Origin: Mangrovimonas xylaniphaga
Lineage (GTDB): Bacteria > Bacteroidota > Bacteroidia > Flavobacteriales > Flavobacteriaceae
Assembly: GCF_001280435.1 (NCBI RefSeq)
Contig: NZ_LBIP01000018.1
Span: 186,001 to 250,000 of the forward strand
Direction: 5' to 3'
DNA length: 64,000 bases
A model generated the notes under the pieces. It saw only the letters and a list, made by a program, of their open reading frames with translations, ran no database searches and was not told the origin of the DNA. The position numbers and the translations under genes are program-made. Positions 44,931 through 54,014 of this stretch are shown piece after piece; the first letter of the stretch is position 1, and every line of letters starts with the position of its first letter.

Positions 44931-47900
44931 ATGTTCTTCACGATATTTACACACGAACTTCGTTATTGGCTAAAAAAGCCAGCCACTTATATTTACGCTG
45001 CCATATTTTTTGTGTTGGCCTTTTTTATGGCGTCTGCATCGGCAGGAATTTTTGACAGTGTCACGGTTACCACAGGGTCCTCACGAATTGTCAACTCACC
45101 TATAGGGATTTTCAACCTTTATAATGCTTTAACCATTTTTATTTTCTTTTTGTTTCCATCCATAATTGGAATTTCCATTTACAGGGATTATAAAAGTGAA
45201 ATGCATACCATTTTGTATTCCTACCCGTTTAGCAAGGCCAATTATTTGTTTGCCAAATTCTTCAGTGCTATTGTGGTGGTAACCGGAATTGTATTTGTTA
45301 TCGGGATAGGCATGTTTATAGGTTTCAGGTTTCCTGGAACCAATTCTGAACTGGTGGCCCCTTTCGATTTGCAATCTTATTTGTATACCTACTTGGTCTA
45401 TATTCTTCCTAATGTATTGCTTTTTGGTGCCATTGTTTTTGCTGTAGTAACCTTCACCCGGAATATTGCAGCGGGGTTTATCACCATCGTGCTGTTAATC
45501 TTTATTCAAGGTTTGATGGAAGGTTTGTTGTCGGATTCAGATAACAGGGCCTTAGCAGCCATGTTGGATCCTTATGGCGCTTCTGCAGCAGATTATTATG
45601 TAAGATATTGGACCGTTGCCGAACAGAACGAATGGCATTTACCTTTTAAAGGGCTCATTATCTATAACCGTTTGTTGTGGCTGGGGATTGCTTCTCTGAT
45701 CTTTGGATTGGTATACAAATTCTTTTCCTTTAGTCAAAATGCCGTTAGTTTTTCGTTTAGAAAAGATAAGGGAGAACGCTCGGTTAAACGCAATTTTGGA
45801 GGCATTACAAAAATCAACCTTCCAAAGGTGAGTTTTGATTATTCCTTTCTTCAAAACCTAAAAACTATGTGGAAATTGTCCAATATGGAGTTTCTCTACA
45901 TTGTGAAAAGTTGGCCGTTTATTAGCATATTGATTGTTGGTTTGATCATTGTTTTGATTTCACTTTCTGAAATTGGCAACCTCTTCGGAACACCTACATT
46001 ACCCGTTACTTGGAAGATGTTGAATGGAGGTTCGGCATTTGTGATTGCTATCAACATCTGTACATTTTTATATGCAGGTTTGTTGGTACACCGAGGTAAT
46101 ATCACCCGAATGGAAGATTTAATAGATGTAACTCCTATTCCAAACTGGACGTTGTTCCTGTCTAAATTCATTGCCTTGTTAAAAATGCAATTGGTGATGT
46201 TGGCCATTATCATGGCGTCTGGAATGTTGTTTCAAATCTATAATGGCTATTACAATTTTGAAATTGGGCATTATGTGTACGAACTGTTTGTGTTGAGTTT
46301 CATTAGCTATGCCATTTGGGCCTTTTTGTCAATGTTTGTGCAAACCCTTATGAGAAATCCTTACTTGGGGCTGTTTGTATTGATTGTATTAGCTATAGGT
46401 ATGCCATTGTTGAGTTTGGCGGGAGTGGAGCAGGCTATTTTTAAATATAATCAAGGCCCTGGATACGCGTATTCCGATATGAACGGTTATGGGGATTCCT
46501 TTGGTCTTTACATGATTTACAAACTGTATTGGTTGTTCTGCGGTTTGGTGCTATTGGTTTTTACGGCACTATTTTGGGTGCGAGGATTACCAGATTCATT
46601 TAAGGAGCGCATACAAATTGCGAAAAGAAGATTGACCCTTAAAATGACCATCTTACTTTCTGTATTTGTAATTGGCTTTTTGGCACTCGGATTTCGAATT
46701 TATTATCAGAACAATATTTTGAATACCCGAATTTCTTCCAAAGAATCAGAGCTTAGGACTGTGGAATGGGAGAAAACCTATAAGAAATATGAGAATGCCG
46801 CTCAGCCTCGAATTGTTGCTGTGAAGGCCAATGTGAATATTTTTCCGAAGCAACTCAATTTTGATGCTTCTGGGGAATATGTAATGATCAATAAAACCGA
46901 TGTGGCTATCGATAGCATTTTTTTAAACCACAATAGTTATCCAAGCACTTTTGAATTTGATAAGCCAAATACTTTGGTGTCTGAAGATACCATCTACAAT
47001 TTCGATATCTATGAGCTGAAGCAGCCTATGTTGCCAGGCGATAGTCTTACCTTGAGTTTTACGGTGAAGAATAAACCCAATAGTTTGTTGGAAAAGAATT
47101 CGCCTGTAAGACACAATGGGACATTTATCAATAACTTTCAGATTTTTCCAAATCTGGGATATAATGGCGGAGAGTTGCAAGACAATAAAATCCGTGAGAA
47201 ATATGATCTGCCTCCAAATGAACTCAAGCCAATGCCAACCGATTCTACGGCATTGGGCAATACCTATATTGGCAAAGATTCGGATTGGGTAGATTTTGAA
47301 GCTACGGTAAGTACTTCCGAAGATCAAATAGCGATTGCACCGGGATATTTACAAAAGGAATGGACAGAAAATGGCCGTCGTTATTTCCATTATAAAATGG
47401 ACAGTAAAATCTTGAATTTTTACGGATTCAATTCTGCTGAATATGAAGTGAAAAAGGATACATGGAAGGATGTGAATTTGGAAATCTATTACCACAAAGG
47501 GCACGAATACAATTTGGACCGCATGATGGCGGGGATGAAAGCCTCTCTAGAGTATAATACCAAGAATTTTAGCCCTTATCAGCATAAACAATTACGCATT
47601 ATAGAATTCCCAAGAACGGGAGGCAGCTTTGCTCAGTCCTTTCCTAATACCATTCCGTTTTCTGAGGGTGTAGGGTTTATTGCCGATGTGGATGAAACAG
47701 AAGAAGGTGGGGTAGATTATCCATTTGCCATTACGGTGCATGAAGTGGCGCACCAATGGTGGGCACATCAAGTAATTGGTGCCGATGTGTTAGGAGCTAC
47801 TATGTTGTCTGAAAGTTTATCAGAGTATGTGTCACTTAAAGTGTTGGAACATCAACAGGGCAAGAGCCAAATGCGCAAGTTTTTAAAAGAGGCTTTAGAT

Positions 47901-48581
47901 GATTATTTAACCCAGCGTACCTTTGAGTCTAAACGTGAAAAACCATTGATGTACAACGATGGGCAAGGTTATATCCGTTACCAAAAAGGTTCTTTGGTGT
48001 TCTATGCTATAAGCGATTATATAGGCGAAGAAAAACTGAACAATGCCTTGAAAGCTTATGTGGAGAAGGTGAAGTTTCAAGAAGCGCCTTACACGACTTC
48101 CGTGGAAATGGTGGATTATATCAAGGAAGTGACTCCAGACAGTCTGCAATACGTTATCAAGGACATGTTTGAAACCATTACCCTTTATGAAAATAGAGTG
48201 GCAGATGTCACTTCTACAGAGTTGGAAAACGGAAAATACCAGGTTGATATTCATTTTCAGGTGAGCAAATATAGAAATGACGAAAAGGGAAAACGCTTCT
48301 TTTCCGATAACGGAAAGGATTCTTTACAATACCAATCGGAAACTATGAAGAAACCGGAATATTCTGTGCCATTGGCCGATTATATTGATATTGGAATTTT
48401 TGGAGAAGAGGAAGTAAATGGTGTTAAAAAGGAAACAGAGCTCTATTTGAAAAAGCAAAAGATTACCCAAATAGACAATCATATCTCAATTATAGTAGAC
48501 GAAAAACCTGTAGAAGTAGGTGTAGACCCATACAACAAGTTGATTGATACGAACAGTAACGACAACCGGAAAAAGTTGTAA
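44931..48581 (+). CDS. ABC-2 type permease fused to an M1 family aminopeptidase
   Basis: 1216 residues. The first half (about 1-600) has many hydrophobic helices of the ABC-2 permease type, with two similar sets of about six helices. After a short linker (about 610-690) comes a soluble C-terminal half that ends in an M1 catalytic domain. Its zinc site HEVAHQWW (about residue 937) plus a downstream Glu in the SESLSEY segment give the HExxH-18-E gluzincin pattern. The GAMEN exopeptidase motif of M1 enzymes is not seen; GGSFAQSFP takes its place. The peptidase is probably outside the inner membrane. A plus-strand terminator follows. Confidence 0.93.
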   Translation: MFFTIFTHELRYWLKKPATYIYAAIFFVLAFFMASASAGIFDSVTVTTGSSRIVNSPIGIFNLYNALTIFIFFLFPSIIGISIYRDYKSEMHTILYSYPFSKANYLFAKFFSAIVVVTGIVFVIGIGMFIGFRFPGTNSELVAPFDLQSYLYTYLVYILPNVLLFGAIVFAVVTFTRNIAAGFITIVLLIFIQGLMEGLLSDSDNRALAAMLDPYGASAADYYVRYWTVAEQNEWHLPFKGLIIYNRLLWLGIASLIFGLVYKFFSFSQNAVSFSFRKDKGERSVKRNFGGITKINLPKVSFDYSFLQNLKTMWKLSNMEFLYIVKSWPFISILIVGLIIVLISLSEIGNLFGTPTLPVTWKMLNGGSAFVIAINICTFLYAGLLVHRGNITRMEDLIDVTPIPNWTLFLSKFIALLKMQLVMLAIIMASGMLFQIYNGYYNFEIGHYVYELFVLSFISYAIWAFLSMFVQTLMRNPYLGLFVLIVLAIGMPLLSLAGVEQAIFKYNQGPGYAYSDMNGYGDSFGLYMIYKLYWLFCGLVLLVFTALFWVRGLPDSFKERIQIAKRRLTLKMTILLSVFVIGFLALGFRIYYQNNILNTRISSKESELRTVEWEKTYKKYENAAQPRIVAVKANVNIFPKQLNFDASGEYVMINKTDVAIDSIFLNHNSYPSTFEFDKPNTLVSEDTIYNFDIYELKQPMLPGDSLTLSFTVKNKPNSLLEKNSPVRHNGTFINNFQIFPNLGYNGGELQDNKIREKYDLPPNELKPMPTDSTALGNTYIGKDSDWVDFEATVSTSEDQIAIAPGYLQKEWTENGRRYFHYKMDSKILNFYGFNSAEYEVKKDTWKDVNLEIYYHKGHEYNLDRMMAGMKASLEYNTKNFSPYQHKQLRIIEFPRTGGSFAQSFPNTIPFSEGVGFIADVDETEEGGVDYPFAITVHEVAHQWWAHQVIGADVLGATMLSESLSEYVSLKVLEHQQGKSQMRKFLKEALDDYLTQRTFESKREKPLMYNDGQGYIRYQKGSLVFYAISDYIGEEKLNNALKAYVEKVKFQEAPYTTSVEMVDYIKEVTPDSLQYVIKDMFETITLYENRVADVTSTELENGKYQVDIHFQVSKYRNDEKGKRFFSDNGKDSLQYQSETMKKPEYSVPLADYIDIGIFGEEEVNGVKKETELYLKKQKITQIDNHISIIVDEKPVEVGVDPYNKLIDTNSNDNRKKL

Positions 48582-48593
48582 GCCATTTATAGA

Positions 48594-48623
48594 AAACCAT
48601 AAGAATTGCTTATGGTTTTTTTA
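48594..48623 (+). terminator. Terminator of the ABC-permease-peptidase operon
   Basis: AAAACCATAAG (48594-48604) pairs with CTTATGGTTTT (48610-48620) across AATTG, then TTT. Confidence 0.85.
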
Positions 48624-48756
48624 AGGCATCAATAAATAAGGTTGTTATATAATATTAATAGTATTTTAAGGTTTTAGAGACTGTAAATTATTAATTTTAC
48701 CCTAACATTTAAAACCTGTAGAATTAGAATATTCCTTTACCAAAGGCACTTTCTGT

Positions 48757-48764
48757 TATATTTG
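48757..48764 (+). promoter_or_regulatory. -7 promoter element of the DUF4294 gene
   Basis: TATATTTG, an exact TAnnTTTG match; transcript start near 48770, ATG at 48792. The rest of the gap shows nothing else. Confidence 0.5.
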
Positions 48765-48791
48765 GAATGGTTTTGGATTTAAAAATTGTCT

Positions 48792-49469
48792 ATGAAGTGG
48801 CTTTGCTACATAATGGTTAGTTGTCCCTTGGCCATATGGGCGCAAGTGAAACCTGTAGAACAAGATTCTACACAGGTGGATTATATTATTGTGGAAGGAG
48901 ATTCCATCCCACGTACTTCCATAGATTTACATGAAGTTATTTTACTACACAAACTAAAGTTTGATGATAAAGAAGCGAGAAAGCGCTATTTGATCCTGAA
49001 ACGAAAAACCATAAAAGTATATCCTTATGCCAAATTGGCGGCAGAGCGATTGGTAGCCCTTAATGAGCGTATTGGCAAATTGGATAACAATCGGGATAAA
49101 AAGAAATACGCCAAAATGGTTCAGCATTATATCGAGGATGAATTTTCAGCAGAACTTAAAAAGTTGACCAGGACCGAAGGGCAAATTTTAGTGAAACTTA
49201 TCCATCGACAAACAGGGAGCACTACTTTCGATTTGATTAAGGATCTTCGCAATAGTTGGCGTGCCTTTTGGTTTCAAAACACCGCAAGGTTGTTCGACAT
49301 TTCTCTAAAGGAAGAATTTGATCCCATGAATGTGAAGGAAGATTATTTAATAGAAGACATTCTGGAACGCGCCTTTCAAAATGGTCAGTTGATTCGTCAA
49401 GAACCCGCTATCGATTTTGACTACTACGACCTTACAGATAAATGGACGGTTACCAATGTGAAAAATTAG
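48792..49469 (+). CDS. Exported DUF4294 family protein
   Basis: 225 residues from the ATG at 48792; the frame starts at TTG 48786, two codons earlier. Signal peptide at 1-18 (IWAQ). The mature part has DSIPRTSIDLHEVILLH (about 40-56) and KVYPYAKLAAERL (about 77-89), both typical of DUF4294. No catalytic motif is known. The location is periplasmic or lipid-associated. The TrhA gene follows by 8 bases, so the two are likely one transcript. Confidence 0.9.
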   Translation: MKWLCYIMVSCPLAIWAQVKPVEQDSTQVDYIIVEGDSIPRTSIDLHEVILLHKLKFDDKEARKRYLILKRKTIKVYPYAKLAAERLVALNERIGKLDNNRDKKKYAKMVQHYIEDEFSAELKKLTRTEGQILVKLIHRQTGSTTFDLIKDLRNSWRAFWFQNTARLFDISLKEEFDPMNVKEDYLIEDILERAFQNGQLIRQEPAIDFDYYDLTDKWTVTNVKN

Positions 49470-49477
49470 ATGGGTCC

Positions 49478-50104
49478 ATGCGAAAACAAACACATTTTGA
49501 AGAACAGTTAAATGCCAGCAGCCACGCTTTAGGAGCGGTTTTGGGCATTGTTGGTTTGGTGTTGTTGGTTGTCTTTTGCAGTTCCAGTGTTCCTTGGGGA
49601 CTTTTTAGTGTGGTGATTTACGGTATTTCCATTATTGTCCTGTTTTTAGCTTCTACTTTTTATCACGGCATTAGGGAAGAACAGAAGAAGCACTATTTTA
49701 GGATTATGGACCATATAAGCATTTATTTGCTTATTGCTGGAACCTACACTCCCGTCCTTTTAATTGCCTTGCCACATAGTTTGGGGTGGCCCCTGTTTTG
49801 GGTGGTTTGGGGGATTGCGGCTTTTGGAGTCTTCTTGAAACTGTTTTTTACGGGCCGCTTTGAAGTTTTTTCGGTAATCCTTTATTTGGTGATGGGCTGG
49901 TTGATTGTTTTTGACTTTTCAGCTTTAACCGAACAAGTATCCAGTGGTGGTTTAACATTGTTGTTTGCAGGAGGACTTTTTTACACTTTGGGCATTATTT
50001 TCTATGCCATAGATAGGATTCCTTACAACCACGTGATTTGGCACCTTTTTGTATTGGCTGGTGCCATTAGCCATTTCTTTATGATTTTTCTTTACGTAAT
50101 ATAG
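49478..50104 (+). CDS. TrhA/hemolysin III family membrane protein
   Basis: 208 residues from the ATG at 49478, the first Met outside the DUF4294 gene. Seven hydrophobic helices. Seen: the N-terminal NASSHALGA His (about 16), STFYHGIR (about 65) with Ser-His, the MDHISIYLLIAGTYTP block with Asp-His (about 84-99), and HLFVLAGAISHFF with His pairs near the C-terminus. These are the metal-ligand positions of the PAQR-like hemolysin III proteins, which may be membrane hydrolases (ceramidase-like) and not toxins. Converges with a DUF4268 gene. Confidence 0.93.
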   Translation: MRKQTHFEEQLNASSHALGAVLGIVGLVLLVVFCSSSVPWGLFSVVIYGISIIVLFLASTFYHGIREEQKKHYFRIMDHISIYLLIAGTYTPVLLIALPHSLGWPLFWVVWGIAAFGVFLKLFFTGRFEVFSVILYLVMGWLIVFDFSALTEQVSSGGLTLLFAGGLFYTLGIIFYAIDRIPYNHVIWHLFVLAGAISHFFMIFLYVI

Positions 50105-50109
50105 ATTGG

Positions 50110-50541
50110 TTAATCCAACTTAATAACGTCCTTGAAATCTTCAAAAAATGTTTCAAATCGGTCCATGGTCGTATTGAAAAACACCATCACATCCTGCCAA
50201 GTGTTTTTGTTGTGAATGGATACTTTCTGTTCTAACGGCACATAGATTCTGGAAATTTCCTTGCCATTTTCCAATAGGTGTTCTTCTTCAAAAATAGCTT
50301 CTGGTAAATAGTCTTCCAATAAAATGGTCTTTAAAGATTCCAATTGTCCCCAATAGGTAATGCGGTTTTCCAAATCACCTTCAACATCCAGAGAGACCAA
50401 GGCTTTTTTTGTGTCAAAATGAAATTTAAAACTGAACTCCTTAATCTTGGTATCGTACAGAATCCACTTTCTTGGGAAGGATTTTCCAAAACTGGTCCAA
50501 AACTCCTGACGTATCAATCTCGATTCTTCTTTGCTAAACAT
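50110..50541 (-). CDS. DUF4268 family protein
   Basis: 143 residues, soluble. Seen: the start FSKEESRLIRQEFWTSFGKSFP and the WILYDTKIKEFSFKF strand, typical of DUF4268 proteins that occur widely in Bacteroidota. A helix at the C-terminus is rich in Phe and Asp. The fold is mixed alpha/beta; function unknown. It lies 22 bases after the ZIP gene on the same strand. Converges with trhA, with a 5-base gap and no terminator. Confidence 0.88.
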   Translation of the reverse strand: MFSKEESRLIRQEFWTSFGKSFPRKWILYDTKIKEFSFKFHFDTKKALVSLDVEGDLENRITYWGQLESLKTILLEDYLPEAIFEEEHLLENGKEISRIYVPLEQKVSIHNKNTWQDVMVFFNTTMDRFETFFEDFKDVIKLD

Positions 50542-50563
50542 GGATAATGCTGTTTCTGTATTC

Positions 50564-51241
50564 TTAAATCATATAAGCTATGGCAATCCCAAACAAGATA
50601 GCAAATAGTTTGGTAACGCTAAACTTGTGGCCTTCGTCGCTTTCAAACAAAATGGTAGTTGAAATATGGAAAAATATTCCAATTACAATAGCATTGATCA
50701 TCGTGATATAATCTGCAATCAACTCCCAGCTTTGAGACAATAAAGTTCCCAAAGGTGTCATGATGGCGAAAATGGATAGGAAAGCTACAATTTGAAGTTT
50801 GCTAAAGTGCGAATGCAATAAAAACCCAGTAATAACAATGGCAATAGGGATTTTGTGGACTAAAATTCCATAGACCATATCGTTATGTTCGTGGATTGGA
50901 AATCCTTCAAAAAAACTATGGATGCATAAGCTGATAAACAATGCCCAAGGAAATGCATGTTCATGCTTGTGAATGTGTACGTGGCCATGTTCGGCACCTT
51001 TGGAAAAGAATTCCAATATCACCTGAAAGAGTATTCCAAACATGATGAAGAGACCAGTTTGTTTGGCTTCCAAATGCTCATATACCTCAGGAAGTAATTC
51101 AAAAAGGGTCAATGCTAATAAAAAGGCACCACTAAAAGCCAATAGCAATTTTGTATTAAGGGTATTGCTTTTTTTTGTGACAATAACAATGCCTATACCA
51201 GACAATACAGCAATTATGGGCAAGAGATATTGATAAATCAT
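50564..51241 (-). CDS. ZIP family metal transporter
   Basis: 225 residues from the ATG at 51241; the frame runs to TTG 51256, which would overlap the methyltransferase stop. Eight hydrophobic helices. The metal route is marked by HSFFEGFPI (helix IV, about 125) and HKIPIAIVITGF (helix V, about 146), plus a His-rich loop HGHVHIHKHEH (about 90-100). Likely imports zinc or iron. It follows a methyltransferase gene by 15 bases and shares its transcript. Confidence 0.92.
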   Translation of the reverse strand: MIYQYLLPIIAVLSGIGIVIVTKKSNTLNTKLLLAFSGAFLLALTLFELLPEVYEHLEAKQTGLFIMFGILFQVILEFFSKGAEHGHVHIHKHEHAFPWALFISLCIHSFFEGFPIHEHNDMVYGILVHKIPIAIVITGFLLHSHFSKLQIVAFLSIFAIMTPLGTLLSQSWELIADYITMINAIVIGIFFHISTTILFESDEGHKFSVTKLFAILFGIAIAYMI

Positions 51242-51256
51242 ACTACCAAGATACAA

Positions 51257-51988
51257 TTATTTAAAAATCATGATTAAACGTTCGGAGCTGCCTTTGTAGA
51301 ATTTTCGTAAATTGTAACCGCCAAAAACATCCAACAAATACACGCCTGCTTCTTCAAAAAGCGCTTCAAAATCTTCCAAAGAAAAGGCTTTTACACGCTC
51401 TTGGAAGTTATAGTCATGTCCCTCATGTGTAAATGAAATATCCTTATAGATATAACCGTCTTGCACATAACGTTTAAGATGAAAATCGATGCCTTCCATA
51501 GTTTTGGTTTCTTCAGGAACAAGGTTCGAAATAACGTAATCACTGTTCATAAAGTCAATCACTCCCAAACCGTAGGTGTTCAAATTGTTCTTGATGGCGG
51601 TAATGGTAGCTAGATTACTAGCATCTTCATCAAAATAGCCAAAACTTGTAAAAAGATTCAATACGGCATCAAACTCCTCTTCATAAGGCGTACACATATC
51701 GTGAACCTTAAAACGAAGCGTTTCGGTTTCATATTGTTTGGCATGGGCTATGCTGTTTTCAGAAAGGTCAATTCCTGTAACATCATACCCCAGTGAATTT
51801 AAATATTTGGAGTGGCGACCTCTCCCACAGGCCAAATCCAAAACTTTGGAATCGTCTGAAAGGTTGAGGTACTTGGTTAGGTTGTCCATAAAGCGTTGGG
51901 CTTCATGGTGGTTTCTGTCTTTATAAAGTATATGGTAAAAAGGCGAGTCAAACCATGACGCATACCATTGTGTTGTATCTTTTGTCAT
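51257..51988 (-). CDS. Class I SAM-dependent methyltransferase
   Basis: 243 residues. SAM-binding motif I is VLDLACGRGRHSKYL (about 44-58), followed by VTGIDLSENSIAHA (motif II). It starts with a tryptophan-rich, aromatic segment (TTQWYASWFDSPFYHILY) common in the methyltransferase_25/11 type. The acceptor is unknown; small molecule or rRNA are possible. Its transcript start is predicted in a mirror-image promoter pair with the THUMP methyltransferase gene that runs the other way. The ZIP and DUF4268 genes follow it. Confidence 0.9.
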   Translation of the reverse strand: MTKDTTQWYASWFDSPFYHILYKDRNHHEAQRFMDNLTKYLNLSDDSKVLDLACGRGRHSKYLNSLGYDVTGIDLSENSIAHAKQYETETLRFKVHDMCTPYEEEFDAVLNLFTSFGYFDEDASNLATITAIKNNLNTYGLGVIDFMNSDYVISNLVPEETKTMEGIDFHLKRYVQDGYIYKDISFTHEGHDYNFQERVKAFSLEDFEALFEEAGVYLLDVFGGYNLRKFYKGSSERLIMIFK

Positions 51989-52072
51989 AAATATTTCAAG
52001 AGAAAAGGAACATTTGATGTTACCTTGGTTGATTGTGGTTTCAACCTATTTACATAATGCTATTATGTGCCA

Positions 52073-52091
52073 CAAAAATACTTTATTTTTG
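52073..52091. promoter_or_regulatory. Divergent -7 elements in mirror arrangement
   Basis: CAAAAATA (52073-52080) is a minus-strand TATTTTTG for the class I methyltransferase; TATTTTTG (52084-52091) serves the THUMP methyltransferase on the plus strand. Only three bases separate them. Predicted transcript starts are near 52066 and 52098. The two polymerases could not both occupy the site. Confidence 0.5.
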
Positions 52092-52111
52092 CAATCTATT
52101 TGGAGTAAACT

Positions 52112-53269
52112 ATGGAGAATAATTTTAAGATGGTGGCCAAGACCTTATTTGGCTTTGAAGAATTGTTGGCTAATGAATTGACGCAACTTGGAGCCCAAGA
52201 GGTAAAACCTGGTGTACGTAACGTAAGCTTTGTGGGAGACAAGGGGTTTATGTATAAAGCTAATTTAGCGCTGCGTACAGCTATAAAGATTTTGAAACCT
52301 ATCAAGTCGTTTCGGGTGGTGAGTGAGCAGGATTTGTATGATAAAATCTATCAAATGCCTTGGGAGAATTATATGAAGTCTACTGGCTCTTTGGCTATTG
52401 ATGCCACTGTACACTCCCAAACGTTTACACATTCCAAATACATTGCCCTTAAAACAAAGGATGCCATTGTAGATAAATTTAGAAACACTACGGGACATCG
52501 TCCTAGTGTGGATTTACGTTTTCCAGATTTAAAAATCAACGTGCATATCGATCGTCAGCAATGCACTATTTCCTTAGATACGTCAGGGGAATCTTTGCAT
52601 AGAAGAGGGTACAAGACAGCTACTAACATTGCCCCAATTAACGAGGTGCTTGCGGCTGGGTTGGTAATGTTGTCAGGTTGGGACGGCCAATCCGATTTAA
52701 TGGACCCAATGTGTGGTAGTGGGACTATTTTAATTGAAGCAGCGATGATAGCTTGTAACATTCCGCCAAATCTAATGCGTAAGGAATTTGCTTTTGAGCG
52801 TTGGCAGGATTGGGATGTCGATTTGTTTGAAACCATTGAAGAGTCCCTATTGAAAAAGACACGTGATTTTCACCATAAAATTATAGGTTACGACAAATCG
52901 CCAAGCGCAGTGAACAAGGCTAAGGACAATGTGAAAAATGCCCACTTGGAAGAGTTTATCACCATAAAACATGAGGATTTCTTTAAAACCCAAAAGGCAG
53001 GAAATGAGAAACTCCACATGTTGTTTAATCCACCTTACGGCGAGCGTTTGGATATAGAAATGGAAAGTTTTTACAAATCGATTGGGGACACGCTGAAGCA
53101 AAGCTATCCTGGAACCGATGCTTGGTTTATTACGTCTAATTTGGACGCCTTGAAATTTGTAGGGTTAAGGCCTTCCAGAAAAATTCAATTGTACAATGCC
53201 AAGTTGGAATCTAAACTTGTGAAATATGTGATGTACGAAGGCAGTAAAAAGGGAAAGTATATGTCCTAA
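52112..53269 (+). CDS. THUMP-domain 23S rRNA methyltransferase (RlmL N-terminal type)
   Basis: 385 residues. A THUMP RNA-binding domain (about 45-155) precedes the Rossmann methyltransferase core. SAM motif DPMCGSGTILIEAAMIACN (about 197) and catalytic NPPYGER (about 310) mark an N2-guanine methyltransferase. E. coli RlmL carries this part fused to RlmK; here only the RlmL-like half is present. Expected to methylate 23S rRNA. The -7 element is 20 bases upstream. Ends before a strong terminator. Confidence 0.94.
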   Translation: MENNFKMVAKTLFGFEELLANELTQLGAQEVKPGVRNVSFVGDKGFMYKANLALRTAIKILKPIKSFRVVSEQDLYDKIYQMPWENYMKSTGSLAIDATVHSQTFTHSKYIALKTKDAIVDKFRNTTGHRPSVDLRFPDLKINVHIDRQQCTISLDTSGESLHRRGYKTATNIAPINEVLAAGLVMLSGWDGQSDLMDPMCGSGTILIEAAMIACNIPPNLMRKEFAFERWQDWDVDLFETIEESLLKKTRDFHHKIIGYDKSPSAVNKAKDNVKNAHLEEFITIKHEDFFKTQKAGNEKLHMLFNPPYGERLDIEMESFYKSIGDTLKQSYPGTDAWFITSNLDALKFVGLRPSRKIQLYNAKLESKLVKYVMYEGSKKGKYMS

Positions 53270-53290
53270 TTGATAAACTAGATATGTTAT

Positions 53291-53325
53291 AAAAAAAGCG
53301 TTTCAAAATTGAAACGCTTTTTTGT
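53291..53325. terminator. Bidirectional terminator
   Basis: AAAAAAGCGTTTCAA (53292-53306) and TTGAAACGCTTTTTT (53309-53323) pair with a two-base loop; poly-T on both strands. It separates convergent THUMP methyltransferase and SYLF genes. Confidence 0.88.
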
Positions 53326-53338
53326 TTGTATCATAGTT

Positions 53339-53872
53339 CTAAAATCCTTTGTAGTTAAATATTTGGCCTCCAACAGACACTTCAGCCATCAAACCTCCTT
53401 TGGTATGGGTAAACACGGCTACGCCATCGGTGTATTTGGCATCTAGGGATTGGCCCATGGTTAAAGCTGTTGCAGAGATACCAGCATCAAACTTGAAGTC
53501 ACCTTTCTTGAATTCATCAAGAGCATTGGCAGTTTCAAAAAAGATGATTTCAATAAGGGCCTGTCCTCCAATTTGGGCTCCAATATTAATTTCTTTCACA
53601 CTGGCCATTCCTTGAGCAATTCCAGAAACATAGAGCACACCATTTCCCGAAGCCCCTCCAACAATAAGACCTCCTTTACCAACATTTGGGAAGATGACAT
53701 AACCAGCAGAGGTTTCAAAATACTTTTTTAAATCCGGAGAATGTTCCAACATTTCAATTTGGGCCTTTTCAGCATCGATAATAATTTTTCTGTCTTTCTC
53801 AGTTTGGGAATAGGCAGATAAGGCAAACATGCTAAGTGCAAAAACGAAAACTAATTTTTTTAACTTTTTCAT
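53339..53872 (-). CDS. Exported SYLF (Ysc84) domain protein
   Basis: 177 residues with a signal peptide (1-22, AYSQ). The mature part is a SYLF domain: GYVIFPNVGKGGLIVGGASGNGV-type Gly-rich strand (about 56-78), FFETANALDEFKKGDFKF and the C-terminal TKGGLMAEVSVGG motif (about 155-167). SYLF domains bind lipid and in bacteria are exported. The function in the envelope is not established. Single gene; no TAnnTTTG match found upstream. Confidence 0.92.
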   Translation of the reverse strand: MKKLKKLVFVFALSMFALSAYSQTEKDRKIIIDAEKAQIEMLEHSPDLKKYFETSAGYVIFPNVGKGGLIVGGASGNGVLYVSGIAQGMASVKEINIGAQIGGQALIEIIFFETANALDEFKKGDFKFDAGISATALTMGQSLDAKYTDGVAVFTHTKGGLMAEVSVGGQIFNYKGF

Positions 53873-53957
53873 AATGGTGGTGTTTTTGTTAAAAATAGAA
53901 GCTTAAAGGTAATGATTTTAGCGTAAAGTGTTGTTTGTTAATGGTTTAAAGTTTCTA

Positions 53958-53989
53958 TAAATAAAAGAGGGCCAAATAGGCCCTCTTTA
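53958..53989 (-). terminator. Terminator of the DUF6048-like gene
   Basis: AAAGAGGGCC (53964-53973) pairs with GGCCCTCTTT (53979-53988) across AAATA; followed on the minus strand by TATTTATAG. Confidence 0.8.
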
Positions 53990-54014
53990 ATAAATGTATA
54001 GGAAATAGAATATG

